A DNA stretch of 64,000 nucleotides from Streptomyces sp. Tu6071 (GTDB taxonomy: Bacteria > Actinomycetota > Actinomycetes > Streptomycetales > Streptomycetaceae): the NCBI RefSeq assembly GCF_000213055.1, contig NZ_CM001166.1:83348-147347 (forward strand), given 5' to 3'. Shown here in pieces: positions 59,203-64,000 of this stretch (position 1 is the stretch's first letter; each line of letters opens with the position of its first letter). The notes beneath the pieces are model-generated. The model made no database searches. It saw only the letters and a list, made by a program, of their open reading frames with translations, and was not told the DNA's origin. Both the position numbers and the translations under genes were made by a program.

Positions 59203-60336
59203 GTGCCGACCAGCACACCCGTCATCCAGGTCGCCGACGCCGACCTGGAAGACCTCCGCACCCGGCTGCGCGCCACTCGCTGGCCCGAGCCCTGGCCGGT
59301 CGACGGCTGGCAGGCGGGTACCGACGCAGCCGAACTCCGCCGCCTCGTCATGTACTGGGCCACCGACTACACGTGGCGCACCCACGAAGCCGCCGTCAAC
59401 GCACTGCCCTCCCATTTTGCCGACATCGCCGGCACACGAGTGCACTACCTGCGTTACGAGGCCGAACACCCTGACGCCCTGCCGATCGTGCTCACCCACG
59501 GCTGGCCGAGTACCGTCATGGAACTCACCATGCTCGCCGAACGACTCGCCGCCCCCTCCCGCCACGGAGGAGACGCCCGCGACGCCTTCACCGTCATCAT
59601 CCCCTCCCTGCCCGGCTTCACCTTCTCGCCACAGCGCCCCGCCCTCACCGACGCCGAGCAGACCCATGACCTCTGGCACCGGCTGATGCACGACCACTTG
59701 GGCTTCCAACGCTACGCGGCCCACGGCGGAGACCTGGGCGCCGGCGTCACCTCACGGCTCGCCGAGGCCCACCCCGAGGCCGTCGTCGGCATTCATCTGC
59801 TCGCTGCCGCGGCCCCGGCAGAGTACGATCCGGCCTCGCTCACCCCTGAGGAGAAGACCCACCTGTTGTCCGCCGCGGCCTGGCAGGCAGAGGAGGGCGC
59901 CTACATGCACCAGCAGAACACCCGTCCCCTCACCCTCGCGCCCGCACTGAACGACTCGCCCGCCGGACTGCTCTCCTGGATCCTCGAGAAGTACCGCGCG
60001 TGGACCGACTGCGGCGGCGACCTGTCCACCCGCTTCGGCGACGACTTCCTCCTCACCCAGGCATCGCTCTACTGGTTCACCGGCACGATCTCCACGTCCT
60101 TCCGCCCGTACTACGAGTACGCGCACCAGCTCACCCGGCGCGTGCGGCGGGTCGACGTCCCCACCGCCCTCGCCCTGTTCCCCGCAGACCTCGCCCAACC
60201 GCCCCGGAGCTGGGCCGAGCGCACCTACCACCTCACGCGTTACACCCGTATGCCTCGCGGCGGCCACTTCGCCGCGCACGAGGAACCGGCCTTGCTTGCC
60301 GACGACATCACCGCGTTCTTCGGCGACCTCCGTTAG
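59203..60336 (+). CDS. Epoxide hydrolase (EHN plus alpha/beta hydrolase)
   Basis: 377 residues from the GTG at 59203, which has AAGGAG 6 bases upstream; an ATG at 59188 overlaps that site. Residues 1-110 form the EHN domain (LEDLRTRLRATRWPEPWPVD, AVNALPSHFADIAGTRVHYL). The catalytic domain has the oxyanion HGWPST, nucleophile GGDLGAG and the general base in MPRGGHFAAHEEP. It opens epoxides to diols. Downstream of the MFS gene and in the same direction, so possibly co-transcribed. Confidence 0.9.
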   Translation: MPTSTPVIQVADADLEDLRTRLRATRWPEPWPVDGWQAGTDAAELRRLVMYWATDYTWRTHEAAVNALPSHFADIAGTRVHYLRYEAEHPDALPIVLTHGWPSTVMELTMLAERLAAPSRHGGDARDAFTVIIPSLPGFTFSPQRPALTDAEQTHDLWHRLMHDHLGFQRYAAHGGDLGAGVTSRLAEAHPEAVVGIHLLAAAAPAEYDPASLTPEEKTHLLSAAAWQAEEGAYMHQQNTRPLTLAPALNDSPAGLLSWILEKYRAWTDCGGDLSTRFGDDFLLTQASLYWFTGTISTSFRPYYEYAHQLTRRVRRVDVPTALALFPADLAQPPRSWAERTYHLTRYTRMPRGGHFAAHEEPALLADDITAFFGDLR

Positions 60337-60633
60337 ACCGCAGGCCCATGCGTGACTCTGTCGGTGACGTCGGGAATGTCCGACGGGCGGCGGACCCGAT
60401 GACCCTGGGGCCATTCCAGCCCCTGTGGGGTTCGGGGAAGAGGCCCCCGAGATGTTCGGGTTTCCCCACCACTGATGCTGACTCATGTTTGCCCTGGCCA
60501 GTCGACGTTTCAGTGGTTGATCTTCGTGGTGATTTCCCCGGTTAGCGGTGGTGCGATCCCGAATCGGCCAGCGCAGTGTTCGTCGAGCCTCTTATGAAGT
60601 GGGCTCCCATGCAGTCCATCCACGTGGCAATCA
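60337..60633. other. Intergenic region
   Basis: No gene with convincing bias or a ribosome site. Short frames on both strands are GC-poor relative to neighbours. No clear repeat or terminator recognised. Confidence 0.3.
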
Positions 60634-60882
60634 CTAAGCTACGCGGCCTTCGTACCGGGCGAGGACTTCTTCTCCCTGCTCGGCGGCGGCCAGGAGCACG
60701 GTCGCGTACGCCGGGTCCTCGCCCGCGCGCAGCCCGGCGCAGAAAGCCAGGTGACGCCGCGCATCGTCGATGAAATTCCGCACCTCGGGCGGCAGGGTCT
60801 CGGTGGGCATCGGCGTACGCGCCACCCCAGGCGGAGACGTCCCGCCGGGGGCGGCGCGTACGGCGTGGACATCGACCACCAC
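60634..60882 (-). CDS. Small protein downstream of the helicase
   Basis: 82 residues from a GTG directly after the helicase stop, or 58 from an internal ATG at 60810. The conserved-looking part is LPPEVRNFIDDARRHLAFCA, then ATVLLAAAEQGEEVLARYEG. Helical and acidic. Same operon as the helicase. Confidence 0.6.
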   Translation of the reverse strand: MVVDVHAVRAAPGGTSPPGVARTPMPTETLPPEVRNFIDDARRHLAFCAGLRAGEDPAYATVLLAAAEQGEEVLARYEGRVA

Positions 60883-63669
60883 CTACACCGCCCAGGGCAC
60901 TCCGAGCGCGGTGAGCTGGCCGCGCTCGTCCTCGCCCATCCCGTCGAAGCGGCTCTTCACGTTCGAGACCCACACGCCGAGGCGTACGTCGACGTCCTCA
61001 CCGTCCACGCTCACGGTCTCGGTGTGTTTGCGGGGTACGGGTTTCTCCGCGCCTTCCCGCTCGACCCACTGCGCGAGCGCCGCGAGGCCGCGCTGGAAGG
61101 CCGTTCGCGCCGCCGCCGTCCGCTTCCCGCTCCCCGCCGCCCCCGTGCCCTCCACACCCCGCCGTGGGGCCGTCTCGGTAGGCCGGAGCCCGAGCGCTTC
61201 GAGTCGCGCCCGCTGCTCGGTGCTGAGCTTCGCCCACACCCGCGGTTCCTGCTGCCGCGCGACCCACGCGCCGAGGTCGTCCCCGTCGATGCGCACCCCG
61301 CGCGCGATCCGGGGCGCGCGTCCGTCGGGTTCGTCGGCGGCCAGGAGCGCGAGCTGCCGACAGCAGCGCTGCCAGTCCAGCGGCCAGGGGCAGTCCCAGT
61401 CCGCATCGACGGCCCTCAGCTGGGCCGCGCGCGCGGCGGCCCGCTCCGCGTCCCGCCCGAGTCCGTCCTTGCGGCGGAGGTTCGCCATCAGGTCCCCGAC
61501 GCGTACGACGTCCTCACCCTCGTCTTCGCCCCAGGTTTCGCGCCGGCGGGGGGCGAGGTGCCCGTACGCGGCCCGGTAGGAGCGAAGCCCGGCGAGCGTG
61601 CGCTCCCACTCCTCTTCGCGCGGCTCCCACACCATGCCCTCCGCGTCGAGCAGGTCGATGCGGTGTGCGCTGAGGGTGCCCTCGCGGCGGGCGCGGCGTT
61701 GCGCGGTGGTCCACCGCCCGACCGGGTACCGCCGCGAGGCCCCCGCGGCGACCTCGGCGTCGTACGGGACCGCGCACAAGCCGCGCACCCCTTGCTCGGC
61801 CCGCCAGGCGCGCAGCGCCTCGTAGCCCTCCAGCCACACCGTCGACTCCGGCTGGTACACCCGCGTCCGCAGGAAGGCCGCGATGGTCGACGCCGAGCGC
61901 GGCGTCGAGAACCGCAACAACACCGACTCCGACTCCTCAGCGCCGTCCGCGCCCGCCTCAGCGCCGTCCGCGCCCGCCTCGACGTCGTCCTCGTTCTCGC
62001 CTTCGACGTCCCCGGAGGCCTGGGAGGCGGGGGAAGAGGTCCCGGAGTCGGACAGGACCCGCGCGGGCCCCGCACCGGCCTCCTCCGCGCTGCGCGCGCT
62101 CGCGCTCTCGGCCCGCACCCGGGCCCGGAGCATCAGCTTCTCGACCAGGTGCTCGGAGTGCGAGCGCAGCCCCTGGAGCACGGCCACGAGCGGCCGGTAC
62201 GCCTCGCTCGCGACCATCCCCTCCCCGTCCTCGTCGGCCTCCAAGAAGACGGGCACGATGATCCGCGCCGTCTTCGTCTGCCCGTCCGGGTTCGGGCGCA
62301 GCGCCCTGCCGATGTTCTGCACGATCTCGACCTGGGACCCGCGCGCGTCGGCGAAGCAGATCGCCTCGACCCCGCGCTCCCCGACGATGTCGACGCCCTC
62401 GCCGAGCACGCGGACGGAGGCGAGGAACGCGCGGTGCACCCGCACCCCTGCCGAGTCCATCCCGTTCGCGAACTCCCGCAGCACCGCACGGCGTTCGGCC
62501 ACCGGGTGCTCTCCGTACAGCCACCGCGACCACACCCGCTCCGGCCGCACATGCCGCCCCGGCTCCAGCTCGTAGAAGCCCCCGCCCACCTCGGAGGCCG
62601 GGAGCTCCTCGGCTAGGGCAAGATCCTCCGCCGACACCTCATTCCGGTAAAGCTCCGCCGCTGTCTCCGGCATTTTCTCCGCGAAAGCCGCCGCCTCCTC
62701 CACCCGCTGATGGAACGTCATCACGGTGCGCAGATTGTGCTCGGCCGCGTGCTCCAGCAACGCAGTCTGGAGCAGGGCGAGCCGCCGCCCACGCCGCGCC
62801 TCCCGGTCCATTCCTTCCATCAATTCCGGCTCAGGATCGGTAATCTCCAAAACATCAATCTCGAAAGGCGCAAGAATTTTCCGCTCGATCGCCTCGGACA
62901 ACCCGAGTTCGTGAATCCACGCCCCGTACTCGCCTTCCGGGTCGTTCGCCATCGTCACGAGTGCCGGCGCCTCCCCGCCGCCCTCCTCCTGGTCCTCGTC
63001 CCTGTCGGGGCGGGCGGGCGCGAGGACGCGCGGGGTGGCGGTGAGGTAGAGCCGGTGCGCCGCCGGGATACGGGCGTTGTCGTGGATCGCGGCCCAGGGC
63101 TTCGCCGCGCTGCCCGCCGTACGGTGCGCCTCGTCCACGACCGCGAGGTCGAAGCCGTCCATCCGCTGCCCGTACAACCCCGAGCCCGCCAGGGCGGCCT
63201 CCAGGGGCCCGCCCTGCCCGTCCCCGCCCACGAGCGAGGAGTACGTCGCCAGCACGACCACAGGCCCCTGCCCGGCCCACAGCGCGAGCCGGATCGGGTG
63301 CGTCGTCGTCCGCACCCGCAACTCCTCCAGGAGCAGATCCCCGGGCAGCGAGCACACCCCGACCATCGGCGCCGTGTGCCCCACCGCCCGCCACGACTGC
63401 GCCGTCTGCACCAGCAGATCCAGCGTCGGCACCATCACGAGAACCCGCCCCGAAGGGAACAACTCCAACGCCGCAACAGCCGCGCTGATCGTCTTCCCCG
63501 TACCCGTAGCGGACACCACCGTCGCCCGCGCCCCCCGCCCCGAACGGGCGCTTTCCCGGGCAGCCACCCGAACCCATTTCCTGAGGTCCGACATAAGCTC
63601 CACCTGATGTTTCCGCAACGGAACCCGAGAAACAGAAATTTGAAACTCCTCACGAGGCAGACAAGCCAA
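60883..63669 (-). CDS. TtrA-like DEAD/DEAH helicase with helicase-associated (HA) repeats
   Basis: About 928 residues from a TTG at 63669; the ribosome site GAGGAG lies 5 codons inside, ahead of ATT, so the true start is unclear. Motif I is SATGTGKT, motif II VVDEAH, motif III LTATPR, motif VI QNIGRALRPN: a superfamily 2 helicase. The C-terminal 300 residues hold HA-type units (WERTLAGLRSYRAAYGHLAP, DLGAWVARQQEPRVWAKLST, LGVWVSNVKSRFDGMGEDER). Helicases of this sort are found at the ends of Streptomyces linear chromosomes and plasmids (TtrA) and aid transfer. A low-complexity acidic linker lies near residues 545-590. Confidence 0.85.
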   Translation of the reverse strand: MACLPREEFQISVSRVPLRKHQVELMSDLRKWVRVAARESARSGRGARATVVSATGTGKTISAAVAALELFPSGRVLVMVPTLDLLVQTAQSWRAVGHTAPMVGVCSLPGDLLLEELRVRTTTHPIRLALWAGQGPVVVLATYSSLVGGDGQGGPLEAALAGSGLYGQRMDGFDLAVVDEAHRTAGSAAKPWAAIHDNARIPAAHRLYLTATPRVLAPARPDRDEDQEEGGGEAPALVTMANDPEGEYGAWIHELGLSEAIERKILAPFEIDVLEITDPEPELMEGMDREARRGRRLALLQTALLEHAAEHNLRTVMTFHQRVEEAAAFAEKMPETAAELYRNEVSAEDLALAEELPASEVGGGFYELEPGRHVRPERVWSRWLYGEHPVAERRAVLREFANGMDSAGVRVHRAFLASVRVLGEGVDIVGERGVEAICFADARGSQVEIVQNIGRALRPNPDGQTKTARIIVPVFLEADEDGEGMVASEAYRPLVAVLQGLRSHSEHLVEKLMLRARVRAESASARSAEEAGAGPARVLSDSGTSSPASQASGDVEGENEDDVEAGADGAEAGADGAEESESVLLRFSTPRSASTIAAFLRTRVYQPESTVWLEGYEALRAWRAEQGVRGLCAVPYDAEVAAGASRRYPVGRWTTAQRRARREGTLSAHRIDLLDAEGMVWEPREEEWERTLAGLRSYRAAYGHLAPRRRETWGEDEGEDVVRVGDLMANLRRKDGLGRDAERAAARAAQLRAVDADWDCPWPLDWQRCCRQLALLAADEPDGRAPRIARGVRIDGDDLGAWVARQQEPRVWAKLSTEQRARLEALGLRPTETAPRRGVEGTGAAGSGKRTAAARTAFQRGLAALAQWVEREGAEKPVPRKHTETVSVDGEDVDVRLGVWVSNVKSRFDGMGEDERGQLTALGVPWAV

Positions 63670-63804
63670 ATCCCCAACTCAACATATGCATCAGTCACCC
63701 GCGTTGAGGGCAAGTCAGGGAAGAGCTACACGCGACAGGGTGTTACCTAATTCCCCCAAGTCTACACAGTGCATCAGCACCTGATGCGGCGTATGATGAA
63801 ACCC
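63670..63804. other. Helicase upstream region
   Basis: Contains the presumed leftward helicase promoter. GCATCAGCACCTGATGC (63772-63788) is an inverted repeat with 7-bp arms, and TGCATCAG recurs near 63688. Both could be binding sites of a regulator. No gene is supported; a short antisense frame crosses the repeats. Confidence 0.45.
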
Positions 63805-64000
63805 GCGCTCGTCGTACGGGGCCGCGCTCGTCGTACGGGGCCGCGCTCGTCGTACGGGGCCGCGCTCGTCGTACGGGGCCGCGCTCGTCGTACGGGGCCG
63901 CGCTCGTCGTACGGGGCCGCGCTCGTCGTACGGGGCCGCGCTCGTCGTACGGGGCCGCGCTCGTCGTACGGGGCCGCGCTCGTCGTACGGGGCCACGCTC
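63805..64000. repeat. 19-bp tandem repeat array at window edge
   Basis: Ten contiguous copies of GCGCTCGTCGTACGGGGCC start at 63805, 63824, 63843, 63862, 63881, 63900, 63919, 63938, 63957 and 63976. The start of an eleventh, changed to ACGCTC, runs off the window edge. The copies are identical up to there. Such exact short tandem repeats beyond a TtrA-like helicase fit a subtelomeric region. Copy number may be mis-assembled. Confidence 0.9.

Noticed and set aside
63715..63996. A leftward 93-codon frame with repeated RPRTTSAAPYDERGPVRRA.
   Set aside because: Product of the 19-bp tandem repeat read in a frame that cycles every 57 bases; no independent evidence of coding.

Overview
The window looks like part of a large Streptomyces linear plasmid. 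The evidence is very high GC with strong third-position GC bias, frequent GTG starts, 4-bp ATGA/GTGA gene overlaps, a Streptomyces-type conjugation cluster built around an FtsK-like translocase, a parAB partition locus, a Tpg-like protein, a bacterial Ku, and a TtrA-type helicase next to short tandem repeats at the right edge. No rRNA, tRNA, ribosomal protein or core metabolic gene was seen. The plasmid assignment is inference.

Layout. (1) 1-4541: five type I-E-like CRISPR arrays in a row, four of them preceded by their own copy of one conserved leader of about 130 bp. No cas gene lies in the window. (2) 4572-10277, minus strand: a candidate replication protein with a translationally coupled DciA-like (DUF721) gene that appears frameshifted, then an XRE/TPR regulator and a small monooxygenase-fold protein. 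(3) 10348-11237: an IS5-family insertion. (4) 11506-25566: a conjugation and spread region of small proteins, a WhiB factor, DUF2637 and Spd-like membrane proteins, a Gly-rich membrane protein and the TraB/FtsK-like translocase. Strong hairpins separate many of its genes. (5) 25648-36687: a dense run of mostly uncharacterised genes rich in nucleotide and nucleic-acid functions: two polynucleotide-kinase-like P-loop proteins, a lone RapZ C-terminal domain, a diguanylate cyclase, ASCH, an Lsr2-C fusion, HNH and Nudix. It ends at a textbook terminator (36945-36980). (6) 37240-38740: IS remnants. (7) 38759-41137: parAB with four palindromic parS-like sites, three of them inside the coding sequences. 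(8) 41559-48406: membrane protein, XRE regulator, internally duplicated protein, Tpg-like protein and small genes. (9) 48497-60336: Ku, a zinc-finger serine recombinase, two drug-resistance-like modules (MarR/MFS/FAD monooxygenase and TetR/MFS/epoxide hydrolase), and Tn3 transposase remnants. (10) 60634-64000: the TtrA-like helicase and ten copies of a 19-bp repeat running off the window edge.

How it fits together. Rep and the DciA-like protein would start replication, ParAB would segregate copies, and the TraB/Spd genes would move double-stranded DNA between hyphae. The Tpg-like protein, helicase and perhaps Ku would serve the plasmid ends. The CRISPR arrays would depend on Cas proteins encoded elsewhere. 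The most notable signals are the compound CRISPR locus, a spacer in it that matches the ku gene of this same window at 27 of 32 positions, the parS-like sites inside parAB, and the frameshifted DciA gene.
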